Part shown: one piece after another, positions 10,554-21,313 of the stretch
How the letters are laid out: each line of letters starts with the position of its first letter
How positions within the stretch are numbered: the first letter of the stretch is position 1
Origin: Rhynochetos jubatus
Lineage: Eukaryota; Chordata; Aves; Eurypygiformes; Rhynochetidae
Direction of reading: 5' to 3'
NCBI GenBank assembly: GCA_027574665.1
Contig: CM050666.1
Span: 4,464,001 to 4,528,000, forward strand
DNA: 64,000 nt
Position numbers and translations under genes: made by a program
The notes under the pieces: generated by a model
Told to the model about the DNA's origin: nothing
What the model saw: the letters and a program-made list of their open reading frames with translations, nothing else
Database searches by the model: none

Positions 10554-10907
10554 TACATGGGAGTTCAAATAACTCACGGCATGTCACACAGCCAGCAAAG
10601 CAGCTGATACAAAGGGGTTAACATTTTTATTGAAAAAAAGTTTGCTTTCTTTTCTTCTTTTTTTTTTTTCCCTCCAAGCTGTGCACAGTTCTATATAATT
10701 TACATATATTTTTAATTAAAAGTAATTCTAATTAACAAAAGAGGTATACCTGTGTGTCAGCAACTGAGAATGTGGGTGTGAATGTGTGGAAATGCCAGTA
10801 TGTGCGTGGGAGAGATTTCAGACAGGTATCCAAAGCCATGTAGCTAAGAAGAAAAAAAGAAGCCCTACCTAGCTACGCTTTCCTACCTTGTGTGCCAATT
10901 TCTGTCT

Positions 10908-10913
10908 AATAAA
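10908..10913 (+). terminator. TBX5: Probable distal TBX5 poly(A) signal
   Basis: AATAAA followed 40-90 nt later by a T/GT-rich stretch (about 10950-11010, including GGGTTTTTTTGG and GGGTGGGGTTTTT). This is the arrangement expected of a functional cleavage site near 10925-10935. Confidence 0.55.
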
Positions 10914-10930
10914 TACCACATGCTCTCAAC

Positions 10931-12060
10931 AGCAAGGGACCTGCCCACCTATTTTTAATTTTTTGGGTTTTTTTGGTTTCAGGGTGGGGTTTTTCAGTTT
11001 TTTCTCCTCAATGCCGCATAGATTGATTTTTATTTATTTATGGTGTACCGGGAGGTACAGCATCCCGAAGGGAAGGCTGTTACGCAGTGATGGGCTGAGC
11101 TTGAGAACTGTGTGTCCAGAGCTGTGTGCCTGTCTGCTGCAGAACTGCCTGGGTCCCCCATGTCCTTCCCACCCAACCTGTCCTCAAGGGACATGTTCTC
11201 CTGGGGTCACTTCCCCATCGAGGCAGATCTAGAAGTGACCTTGGGAATCAAGGTGGGTGCTGGGGTGGCAGTGGGAAACCCTTGTGGAGGTGGAGATGCC
11301 CCCCCTTCCCATGCAGATTGGGTTGGTGGGGAAAGTCTGGCCCAGGGGAGGTGTGGGGCTGTGTCCCAGCCTCAGTGAGGGAGGGGAGGATGCCAGATGA
11401 GTTGTGGGTTGGAGAGAAAATCAGCTCCAGGGAAATAAAAAGATTGTATCAGAGTAGCCCAGCAGAAAGGCCTCCTCCATGGGGCTGGTGAGCCACGGCC
11501 ACCCCAGGGAGCAGCATGGCCAGGTCCTGGGAACGACAACTGAGGAGTTGTTCCCAGCCTGCCCCACCGGCCCCAGCTCATCTGGCTGCAGCAGCAGCAC
11601 TGCCAATGTGTGGCCAGAAACCTTGGTGGCCTCCAGGGAACCAGAGACATAGGGACACCTTGCCAAGGGACTGAAAGTGAGTAGGGTTAGTAGAGCCCCT
11701 TCTTGGGGGATGCTTCTACCCTCTGCCTCATGGCAGGTGGGACCTGGGGGATGGTCTCTGCTGTAGCTGTCCCAGTGCTGGCTACAACACAGCTTGCTTC
11801 CTGTGTCTGTCTCTGCTTTGGCTGTCTTCTGCTTGCAACAACCGGCTTTCATAAACTCTGGGTTAGACACAGCCAAAATGTGATGCTGTCCTACCCCAGG
11901 AACTCGCTCTGGGTATCGGCCACATTCACAAGCAGAAGGAGATGTAGGCATCATGTAACCCTTCTGCGGGCATGGCTGGGACCTCAAGTTATACGCAAGG
12001 CTGTTTGTCTTCATGGAGCCACCCCCGGGGAATTACTCAAATGCTGCATTGCTCAGTAAA
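10931..12060. other. Downstream flank of TBX5, nothing recognised
   Basis: Moderately GC-rich, low-repeat DNA. The 197-codon minus-strand open frame at 11421-12014 has low-complexity-free but unrecognisable sequence, and I treat it as chance. Confidence 0.6.
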
Positions 12061-12340
12061 TCACACACTGTTCCTCCAGAATATGCAGTTGTCCAAGATT
12101 AATGACTGAGTAAATTGCATTTTGAGCTAAGGAATAAAAAATAACACTGTATTTAGCTGTCAATTACATTGTACTTCCCAGGCTTCGTTATCCCACTGCT
12201 AATCATGTAATCATCTTATCACTATATGGTAATTTCCATGTAACTAAATGGCCAGTGGTTACTCTGTAAGTAAAGAGGTCTTACCAGAAGCGTGTGCCAT
12301 GCATCTCAAAGAGTATTAAGGAAACTAAACCCACATGGTA
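12061..12340. promoter_or_regulatory. Candidate conserved element about 1.2 kb beyond the TBX5 3' end
   Basis: Sharp change to AT-rich, word-dense sequence. TTATC (GATA on minus) occurs at 12188-12192 and 12216-12220, with a TAATCATGTAATCATC homeodomain-like array between them. TTAATGACTGAGTAAATTGC (AP-1/homeodomain-like) and CTGTATTTAGCTGTCAATTACATTG lie upstream. The texture resembles developmental-gene enhancers. Conservation not tested. Confidence 0.38.
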
Positions 12341-14300
12341 AAATATTTCTCAAGCTTCAGAAGTAAAGCCTCAAGCTTTCAACTTGACTAATTTCTTCTG
12401 AGTTCCTTGTGTTATTTTTTTGGCTCTTCAGGGAAATGCTGAGGCTCTTTGGTGGAGTCTGATGCCGCCATGGGCTCTGATCACTGGGTTTTGGCTGCTG
12501 AAAGCCAGGTAGCTCCCCAAGGATGCAGTCTTGTGGAGCCCACGTTGGCATGAGGAGCAAACAGGACATCAGTGGCGGGAGAATGGACCTGTCACACCAA
12601 CAAAATTGGAGATGAAGGCAAAGGTGGGTGGGAGGATGCGATACAGCCTTCTCCTCCTCTTCTTGCAGAGTTTGTTACTGGCTACTACTTCCATATGGCA
12701 TTTCTGGGCTTTAGCCTTGGTGGAGCCCAGTTGTGCCATATGAGCATGGCCTGCCCTTCCATTTGAACTTGTAGGACTATGAGGAGTCAGACTGGACGTG
12801 AAAGAAAAAGGTGACTTGCTCAAAGGCCCATGGTGACTCCCAGCCTGGATGTGAATGTGCCTGATCTATGTTGAGCCTTGAGAAACAGCTTGTACTTCTT
12901 CCCAACTGATCCAAAACAATACTGGGAGCTGTCAAGGAGGAGGGTGTTCTCCCCCTTTTCTTGAGATTTTCTGTTACAAAAAGCCTGAAGTGATTTCCTT
13001 AATTTCTCTTCTTAAGGACTTATTCCTTAGTAGAGTGTGATAATGATGATAATAAACAAACAAACTAACATAATTAAGGAAAAAATTATATAGGAGTTAC
13101 TGTCATTGAAAGAATTGGACAAAAAAAATAATTGCAAAATTCACTCTATTCAGAGATAAACTGGCAATTTATTCATAAGAGTCTTTGAAACTTGAGGAAG
13201 ACCATCCCAGCATGGTACAAGGGATGGAGCACGGCCACCACCATCGTTTCTTTTCTTGCCTACAAGTCCCAGGAGCCATAAAACAATCCTCAGCATTGCC
13301 TGGTGGCTTCCCAGCGCCATAGGCACCATGGAGGGTGCTGGGGATGGGCTGGACCTGGGGTGCTTCTGCCATGGGCCTGGGAAGAGGGATGGTGGAAGAG
13401 TCCTGGAGAGCTGGACTCACCAGTCGTACTTCCCGGGAAGCGACCTGGAGGGTGAACCATGTTCCAAGGCAAGGAGGGCACTTGGGCACCGAGGGAGCTG
13501 TGCAAGGAGGAGGCCTGGTGTGGTGGTGGAGAACGGAGTCGTGGCTCACCATCCCCTCCGTGGGCAGGGGACCTTCCTCACCACAAACCTCTCCTGTTCG
13601 GTCACAGCCTTGGAGCAAGCTCACCACTCCGGCAGTGTGGAAAGTAGCCGTGAAACGTCACCAGGCAGAAGAAAAACAGGGCTTTATGTACAAACTGTAA
13701 TAAGTAAGTGCAGGCTGCGCAATTCCTTCAAATGGAGAAGGAGAGAAAGAAACCCAACCTCTGCTAAAAACATCTTTTAAAGAGCAAACCTGAATGGCCG
13801 GGCTGCGGTCGCAATGCTGTTTTTTCAGCTGCCTTTCTGAGCTCAAATACTCCCTGCATTTACTGTAGCTTGTACCTGGGAAGGCTGCAGATGCCCTGAG
13901 TGGGCACATAGAGAGCTCTTTGTTTGCCCCTATCATCTCACCTCCACACTTCTAGTTTCAACAGCCAGGATGCTGGGTGGTTTTGAGATGTGGCTATTCT
14001 CTACAGTGGTACCTGCTGGGATTGGCAGCTCCCAACCCTGCAGTGGTGAGGTTTTTCCTAGGGTCAAGGACACTTGTCACCCCTTTCCTGCTCAGTGCTG
14101 CCCCAGGCTGAGCTCCCAGGGCAGAGCCAACCTCCCTCCCCGCTTCCCAGGACCAAAAATTGCTTTTGTGCCTCAAGGGCTGAGGGGAAAAAAATATCCC
14201 AATGCCTCAGGATTCTTGCTCATAAATCCATCCCACAATATCATGGATTTTATGCTGCTGCCAACTCTCACAATTTTATGATGGGTCTCATGCGATTTGC
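12341..14300. other. Intergenic, nothing recognised
   Basis: No repeat family or coding region recognised. An isolated TCACACC T-box core sits at 12592-12598. Overlapping open frames at 13169-13780 (up to 174 codons on both strands) reflect locally GC-rich sequence and resemble no known protein. Confidence 0.55.
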
Positions 14301-14308
14301 AAAAGTGG

Positions 14309-14591
14309 TTTTTTTTTTTTCTCCTGAAGTTTTCAGTTCCTGGAGTCATGTGATTATATGACACTCTCAAGGGATTCTGAGTATTTTTTTCCCTCCCTTT
14401 TTTAAATTCTTTGTTGGATTTTAGGGTAATTTTACTGACAAGGAAAAGGAGGCAGAGAAAAGAAGTGACTTGCCTGGAGGTGAGACTAGAACCCATCACC
14501 AGACAAAAAATATTTTGATTTTTTTTTTTTTTTGTTATTTTTGACTTCTTGCTAGAAAAGTGAATTCCTTTTCTGCTTTTTTTTTTTTTTT
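14309..14591 (+). repeat. Cluster of oligo-T tracts
   Basis: T runs of 12 (14309-14320), 15 (14519-14533) and 15 (14577-14591) within 300 bp. No element body with target duplications seen. Confidence 0.6.
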
Positions 14592-14599
14592 GAGTAATA

Positions 14600-16030
14600 A
14601 AAATTTTGAAGTTTGAAGTGAGTGGAAAATGTTCAGAAAGTATCTTGAATAAATTTCCACCCCCAAAATATTTTGTTTACATTTAGAGGATTTTACTCTC
14701 TTGAAATTTCAAGGGCAATTTTTCAACCTGAAGTCATTTCAGAGTGAAATACTGACATGTTTCACTTGGAACCTACCACACCCGGCAGCTCCGATGTCTT
14801 CTACTTCCTTTGTTTGCTTGAAACCAATCCTACAGCCTCGGCAGCTGGTGCTGGCTGTGCTTTGCTGTGGGTTTTGCAGGCTCTACCCTGCACCCGGGAG
14901 CACTCAGCTGCAGTAAAGTAGACTTAAAAGTCAGCAAGTGCCTGCTGTGGTGCCCCTATGAGAAATAAATGCATTCGGGTGCGATGGCTCCTACTGTCAA
15001 TCGGAAGGGCTGGTGGTGGGGCAATCCTGCTCGTTGGAGCATCCTGGCCAACTGTGCTGTCAGCATTGCCCCTCTCCTGGGAATATCTGGGCAATGCCCA
15101 TTGCTGCCCACCAGCAGGAGGAGAGTCCTGTGGGGTCTATACCTCCCCTGAATTAGGCAGCAGCAACTGGAGACACTGCCCAAGGCTTTCCACCAGCATC
15201 ATTTCCACCTGGATGAGCCCTCCCACCACAGGGATTAAAGGCAGAGACAAGATCAGGGTTGGGCTTTGCTGTGGAGGTTTTGTATTTGCAGGTCCTAGGG
15301 ATACTGTCAGCTCAGCAGCACTGCTGCTGTTGGGACCACGTTTAAGCACAAGTAAGTAAAAAATGGGGATGTGATGAGGAGATGGAAACTGGCCCCTGTG
15401 AATGGGTTTTACGTAACCTGTGCACTGCTCTCACTCAGGGGTGTTCAATGTGCTACAAGTCGGGGGGGGGGTTGGCCTCTACTTGAGATCTAACAAATGA
15501 CTTGTAATCTGCCTCCAGGCAAAAAATGTTGCTTAAATTATGAACAGAAAGTGCGGCCTTAAAGTGGAGGGGGGAAGGGACAGAAACCTGCTGCAGCACA
15601 TCATGAGCTCTTTATAAGCAAGGGGCTAGAGCTCCAGTAGTGCTGATATCCATAATGCTGGTGCTGAGATGTTTTTGTTGCACAAGGTCAAACAAGTATA
15701 TTATTATTCTTATTATCATGATGATAATAACATACTGCTGCTCTTTCTCAGCTTTGTGTGATCCGGTATGTGGAGAATGCCATTACTAATGTATGTCTGT
15801 ATCACTGCGGGGCTTTGTGGTGTTGTGATATCCCCATCGCTAGCTCCAGGGATCCCAAAGTCATCAATATTTCACTTCAGCTTTTACTTAGATCTGGTCT
15901 ACGATGAATCAAAAATTTGTTTGTTGTCCCTGTGGTTGGCAGGGGAACATTCTCATCAAAAGGTAATGAGATGGTCACGTTGAAGCACTATTTCTTTTTA
16001 CTTCCTCTTTTTTCCTCTATTTCTTTTTCT
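14600..16030. other. Intergenic, nothing recognised except short motifs
   Basis: Contains a G10 run at 15462-15471 and a near-perfect GATA palindrome at 15710-15730, listed separately. No gene or repeat family recognised. Confidence 0.5.
15710..15730. promoter_or_regulatory. 21-bp palindrome of two inverted GATA sites
   Basis: TTATTATCAT and its exact reverse complement are separated by one G. Each arm carries a GATA core (TTATC and GATAA), giving two facing GATA sites. GATA4 is a known TBX5 partner. The regulatory role is inferred. Confidence 0.4.
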
Positions 16031-16039
16031 GCTCATGGT

Positions 16040-16640
16040 GTCTGGACTTCTAATACATCCTTTATGAACGCTTCCCTGGAGCTGCTGGCTAGGTTTCTGC
16101 TCATACAGCTTAGGGTGTAGCTGATCTTTCCTGCAAGGATGCATGTCTGACTCCTGTTCAACTTCTTGTTCACCAGAACCCCCAGGTCCCTTTCTGCTTT
16201 CTAGCCCCGGCCTGTCCTGTTGTATGGGGTTGTCCTTGCCAGAGGCAGGGTTTTGCCTTTGAACTTCATGAGGTTCCTGCCATCCAGCTTCTCCAGCTTG
16301 TTGGGATACCTCTGAGTAGCAGCTTTGCCTTCCAGAGTATTGGCTGCTCCCCCAGTTTGGGGTCACCTGTGACCTGATGAAGGTGTGTTCTGCCCCATCA
16401 TCCTGGTTGTCACTATATTAAGACATTAAAGAGCATTGGTGCCAATGGTGACCCTCAGGGGATGTGGCTAGTAGCCAGCAACCAGCTGGACTTCTTGTTT
16501 CTATTGATAAAATTTTGCACTTGATGGTCCAGCTACTTTTCCACCCTCCTTATTTTCTACTTATCCAGTCTATACCTCATCAATTTAGACTTGGAGAACA
16601 CTATGGGAGACTGTCAAAGGTAGTTGCAGGTCGTGATGTT
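16040..16640 (-). pseudogene. Degenerate CR1 LINE reverse-transcriptase fragment
   Basis: Reading the minus strand gives fragments typical of the CR1 ORF2 reverse transcriptase: LEKLDGRNLMKFKGKT, then AERDLGVLVNKKLNRSQT after a frameshift, with a PKLGE stretch where the family has the DDTKLGG motif. The catalytic FADD is replaced by a sequence reading VTGD, and in-frame stops and shifts occur, so it is dead. Its gene direction is toward lower coordinates. The apparent 122-codon open frame at 15998-16366 is a mixture of frames through this relic. Confidence 0.8.
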
Positions 16641-16654
16641 CATCAGAAACTTAG

Positions 16655-17060
16655 GCTGGGGGTTCCCCCAACATTTTCAATCTCAGGATCACTGTAAACC
16701 AGAGGATGTCTGCATGTACCTTCTTCATCAGAGCTTTTAATTAGAAACACCGTGGCCCACTAAAACACTCGATGGTTTTGGTGGGGCACGTATCTGGGGA
16801 AAGCAAGCCTAGCTGAAGCCTGGTTGAAAGGCATGGTCAGCATGATGTATTTGCTGCTGTTCAAGTAGTGTTGGCTACCCTGCCTGAACTTGGCTTTTGG
16901 CATGCCTGTGCAGAGAAGGAGGGGTAATTCCAGGCTTGGAGATCTTTTAATTTAAGGCAGAGGGTCAATGGACCATGGATGGTCCATGATGCCGTAAGCG
17001 GTCTGGAGCTGGTCAGTGAGTTATGGGAGCGTGTGCCTGTACTCAGACACTTTAACAGCC
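16655..17060. mobile_element. Possible hAT (Charlie-like) DNA transposon remnant
   Basis: The sequence near 16660 (GGGGGTTCCCCCAACATTTT, then CTCAGGATCACT) resembles the terminal repeat of hAT-Charlie elements, roughly CAGGGGTTC-AAACTTTTT-CTCAGGACC. Inside lies GGTCAATGGACCATGGATGG, which recalls their internal GGACC words. No second terminal repeat or 8-bp target duplication is visible, so the call is tentative. Confidence 0.3.
16968..16987. repeat. 9-bp inverted repeat with 2-nt centre
   Basis: ATGGACCAT and its exact reverse complement are separated by GG. It sits inside the possible hAT remnant. Confidence 0.8.
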
Positions 17061-17339
17061 GCACTGAGTGACGGGCACCAATATTACCACTGGGTCGATG
17101 CCAGCCAAGGTGGTGATGACAAACCCAGCTTGGCAGTGACTGCAGCGCTTGCCTATGTTGGAGCAAATAATAAAACTCCGTTTTGGTTCATTTCCAAGTG
17201 TCCTACGCTGAGATTGTGTAGCAAGGCAAGGAGGCAGGCACGCAGAGCCGGGGTCATGGGCCACAGATGGGGCAACCTTGCACTGCTGGGTGACCTTCAA
17301 AGCCTCTAAAAACACCTTGCAAAGGAAATTAAATACCAC

Positions 17340-17960
17340 TGTTGGACCAATATGGATAACTGCTTCTTTTTTGGGTGTATTTAACTAGCACTGAAACACT
17401 GCTTAGGCTGGAATGACATAATTTACTTAGCTCACAAAGAAATAATTGTACTTTTCCTTTAATTTTTAAACAAATTGCCTGAAACGATAAAGTATGTTTT
17501 TATGTAAAGTAGCTCCTAGAATAGGGACATGAAAACTTCTTAAACTTTGACATAAAATGTTGCTGCTGGGATGAGAAATGAGTGCAGCTCTCTTAATGGT
17601 TTCTGAGTCCTTTTGTAAGGACAATTTGATCTAATCTGATTTTTCTGTGGTGAAAAAAGACAGTTCTCATCTCATGTCAACCCACCGTCCCAAAATGTTC
17701 CTCAGCTCTAATCAGCATGCAACAGAAAAGCAAAACATGGAAAAGTCAGGGGTAGGAACAGGAAGGGTCACCTCATTCCTAGCTGTGCTGTAGCATTTAA
17801 AATATATTCTGAAGTCTTAAATGTTTTCCTAACATCTGTCTTTCAGACATCATGGTTCAGTCTACGCCAACATTTGAACACTTTTGTCCATAAGGAAGTG
17901 AGCTCTTGGTCTGGGCAGGATTATCACCGTCACCGGGTATTGCTGATCCTTATGTGGGAT
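17340..17960. promoter_or_regulatory. AT-rich candidate conserved block
   Basis: AT-rich, word-dense stretch with ACGATAAAG, ATAATTTACTTAG, AATAATTGTAC and CTTTGAC-type words. Flanked by ordinary sequence. Weak candidate judged on texture. Confidence 0.22.
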
Positions 17961-19479
17961 TAGTTTTAATGTTGATTTGCTTGGATTTTACTCGTATTTA
18001 CACAGCTGTTACTAAAGTGCAGGAAAGCTGTGTATGATATCTCCTTTCTCATTTGACTGTGGCAGCTTTTAGGACCACTTTAACAACTTGATCAGTTATT
18101 GATGGATGGGGCAAGAACCCCTTCGGTTTATTAGCCACGTCCAGTCTGTAGTGCTGTCTCCTGTTCCTTCTGGTTGGCAGGCAGCTGCTACTCTTTCCAG
18201 GAGAACTGACTTCCAAGAGCAGGAGAGGTGGCCCTATGCCTGAGTGGTACAGCTAGCTGAGATGTAACGGTAGCTATATATAACCTAAGTTAGGACTTAT
18301 TCTGAAGCCAAATCTGGAGGCTTTGTGAGCCAGGAAAAGTTTAACAGGTACTATTGAAGGAGTGAATTAGCTTGAAAAACTCTTTAAGCTCAGTGTCTTC
18401 TTTCTGAGGACCCTCAACAACAATCCACCCGAAATCTTTAATTCTGTCTTTTGATTGAATTTTGCTCATGAAGGTGAAAAGCTCCCAAGAGACAGCTGCA
18501 GTGATTTGATGAGGCTCACTTCTTTAGGAAATTAAACTACAACATACTCTCTAGCCCCTAACCAAAAGGATTTATCCATCAGTCTTGTCGGCAGTGGGGC
18601 TGCTATTGGGATTCCAGTAGGAATATTCGTGTAGACAGGTTACATATGTGCCCATGCAGGGTTAGGCTGGAAAAAATGCTCTTGTGGTTGGGTTTTTTTT
18701 TGAGTATGAGCCATCCTGATGAAGTTCAGTGTAGTGGAACTGTATTAATTGAATCCTGTGCTGTTGGGAGTCTGTCCTCCTGCAAGACAGATGAGTGGGA
18801 TAACTGGGGGATAAGTTATTTGTACATTAATGGTAATAGAAAGTGCAGCCGTTGTCCAGACCTGGTCTGTGCAACTCATTGCCTGTACCCCTTGGGATTC
18901 AATCAAAGACATGATACCTGCCTGGAGAAGAGGAATTAAACAATAGGATAAAAAGAGTAAAGTGCCAAACCCAGGAAATCTTGCCCCAGACTCTGCTAAA
19001 AGATAAGCAAGCACTGCTTTATTCTCACACTTCGGACTGACCCCAGCAGTGCCAGCGGGGAGATACTCCCTTGTATCTCAACCCTTCCAAAGTGCTTAGT
19101 GCTGCTGTTTGTGGCAAGTGAGCAGCTTCTTGGTGACACAACCCTGAGCTGCTCCCTGCTCCCCTTGCTCATGCTAGTGCTGAAGGGTCTCTTTATTAGT
19201 GTCGCTGATGACCATGACCTTTCCGCTCAGTCTAGGCTAGAGTTCATGGTGCTCCCCCATGCTGGGGAGGAAGCGGGCTGGGAGACCTCCTGGCTTTAGG
19301 TGGGATAGAAAAATATTCAGGCTACCTGCCTCCATTTCTTGAAGCGAAGGAGATGAGGGGAAATGGAGGAAAACCCCTTACATTGCTGTAATTTTTGAGA
19401 CATAAAAGCTTTTCTTTGAGAGCAAATACTTTTTTTTCCTTCTCCTCATGGCATTAGGGCTCAAGAAATTCCTCGGAAA
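17961..19479. other. Intergenic, nothing recognised
   Basis: No gene, RNA or repeat family recognised. TATATATAACC near 18275 and ordinary AT/GC texture otherwise. Confidence 0.5.
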
Positions 19480-19960
19480 ATAATTTGTCAAGGCCCTGAC
19501 TGATCAAAGACATATATAAAAGGACCCTTTTTTTTAAAGGGGAAAAAATCCCCCTCTGAGCTCAGAATGAATTGGCAATTCATTTACCAACTGTCAGATA
19601 AAGTAGCTCAATCCCTATCACGTCTTTAGCTGGAGCTGTGGCCAGAAGGAAGCAATTCTCGGCCCACTGTGCGTACATGTTTGGGGTATGTTAGTGATTA
19701 GGGTACTCCTGCCTGGGGGATGCAGAAAGATATGACTCAGATTCGCAAAAGAGCCATAAATCTCCCTCCTTTTATTCAAAATGTGTGTTTTATAGCCATT
19801 TCCTGGCCAATTTCTGCCTCGAATAAATATGTAACGTATCTGTGTGTGTATAGTTTTTTAGGTCCAAGCATTGGGCTCCCTCTCAAGAGTGAACTATCTG
19901 CTCGGGAGAAGTCTGAACGTGATTCTCTGCTGTTCTTTCATTCTCAGAAAAATCCCTCAT
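19480..19960. promoter_or_regulatory. Candidate conserved enhancer with TATA, TCF, GATA and AP-1 words
   Basis: In order: GATCAAAG (TCF/LEF) near 19502, TATAAAAG at 19515-19522, an odd palindrome at 19566-19584, AGATAA (GATA) at 19596-19601, CCTATCACGTC near 19613, ATGACTCAG (AP-1-like) near 19733, ATTTCCTGGCC, and AATAAATATGTAACGTATC. High motif variety with no repeat origin makes this one of the better enhancer candidates. Activity and conservation unproven. Confidence 0.38.
19566..19584. repeat. 19-bp palindrome with single-base centre
   Basis: AATGAATTG and its exact reverse complement CAATTCATT are separated by one G, giving paired AATTG/CAATT homeodomain-like words. It lies in the candidate enhancer. 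Confidence 0.8.
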
Positions 19961-21280
19961 TGAGCCTTAATTGGCTGAGCCATGGCCTGGTGGCACCTGC
20001 TCCTGTTCTCATTAATCTGTGGTGGGGTGACCTGGAAAGGGACTGGGTGGGAGATATGATCCAAAGGAACCCAAAAGGTCATCCAGCCCCAAGACAGGAA
20101 CAACTAGATTGAAAACTTGAATTTTCAGTCCAAAGGCTCAGGTGGGATTTTGGTAATCCTAGACATGAGCCAGGCCTCTCACAGCATTGGATTTGAATGT
20201 CAACAGCAAGTGAAGCTCAAAAGCTCAGGAGGTGCTCTGCTAACATGCCATGAGTGGGCTGATGCTCACCCAGGAGCTGGGCTTACTGTGGTGTTGGAGC
20301 CCACCTGTCTCTGCAGCTGAAATCACATCTAGATCCCAGTTTGTAGGTGACAACGTACCTCCAGCCCATGGTACCTGTGGGACTGCTTTTCCTCATCTCA
20401 AGAGCAGTAGCATCCATGCAGGTGTCCCCTCATCCTCCCACCATACAGTCCTTCCACCCAGCTTGGTGTCTTCCAGTTTACTGCTCCTACACCCTGCTCC
20501 CTGTTTCCAGTGTCATCTCTGTCTGGATGACATAGGAAGGACAATGTAGACCTTGTATATAGGTCAATGTAGGACAATGCAGGAAAAGGCAGGAGAGATG
20601 GACAGCAATGCAGAAGGAAGTAAAGGCAGAGAGATTTCTCTGCTCTTAGGTCCCCATCGTAAGCTGCTCAAGTGGAAATGTCCAATGTCTTTTAACTGTG
20701 TTATCTTTTGACACTGTTGGGCTGTAATTCTTCATTGAAGCCAGCTGAAGTGGCTGAGAAATGTTCACCAGGAAAAGGCTGAATCATTTGTTCTCCTCCA
20801 TGTTTAGCCAGAGGATGAGTCCCAGGAAGAACAACAGGAACAGTTCTGCTCTTGGAGAGTAGTATCACTAAGTTTTCCACCAGTGTCCTGCTCCTCCAAG
20901 TTGTGCAGAAAGCTGATTCCCCTCGGTAAAACAACAGGAAAACCCATCCGCTTTGCAAGGAAAGCAATAAAAGTTTGGGGTCTGGCATTGCTGGTACTTT
21001 ATTTTTAGCTCTTCCTTCTAATCCTTTAAGCCCCTAGTTCCTTTCTGTTTCCTTTTCCCCTGAACCAGGAGCTGCAATCATTTGGCCCTGATTCAAAGTC
21101 TCAAAGCCAACGGCAAACCTCCCAGATTCCATGCCAGAAAAGTCTGGTAGGGGCCTAAAGTTTATCTCGTAGAGGCCTTGATCTGAAAGCTGCTGAAGTT
21201 GGTGGGAATCTTACAACTAACCCGGTGGATCTTTTTGTGCCATGCCCTTCAACATACCCTGCCTACCTGGCAGTGTCCTG
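19961..21280. other. Intergenic, nothing recognised
   Basis: Ordinary single-copy-looking DNA with short open frames. Imperfect repeats of GTAGGACAATGCAGG-like words occur near 20545-20590. No gene recognised. Confidence 0.5.
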
Positions 21281-21294
21281 AGCGTGTGTGCTAT

Positions 21295-21313
21295 TTAAAA
21301 ATAACACATGTGG
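21295..21313. promoter_or_regulatory. MEF2 site abutting an E-box
   Basis: TTAAAAATAA fits the MEF2 consensus YTAWWWWTAR at 21295-21304 and is followed directly by CACATGTG (palindromic E-box) at 21305-21312. This pairing is common in muscle enhancers. Function inferred. Confidence 0.3.

Larger units (their letters stand above)
9303..10930 (+). other. TBX5: TBX5 3' untranslated region (probable extent)
   Basis: Non-coding sequence after the stop. It contains two C-rich tracts, an oligo-T/AT-rich stretch (9745-9800), overlapping AUUUA pentamers at 10545-10553, a CAGGTGTAAAA word near 10521, and several AATAAA motifs. A length of about 1.6 kb to the distal signal is similar to the mammalian TBX5 3' UTR as I recall it. 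The end is inferred. Confidence 0.65.

Noticed and set aside
11421-12014. 197-codon minus-strand frame
   Set aside because: GC-rich stretch, no protein similarity, and no conserved start context.
13169-13780. Overlapping 152- to 174-codon frames on both strands
   Set aside because: Mutual shadows in locally GC-rich sequence. Neither resembles a protein I know.
15998-16366. 122-codon minus-strand frame as a gene
   Set aside because: It is a frame-mixed read through a decayed CR1 reverse transcriptase.
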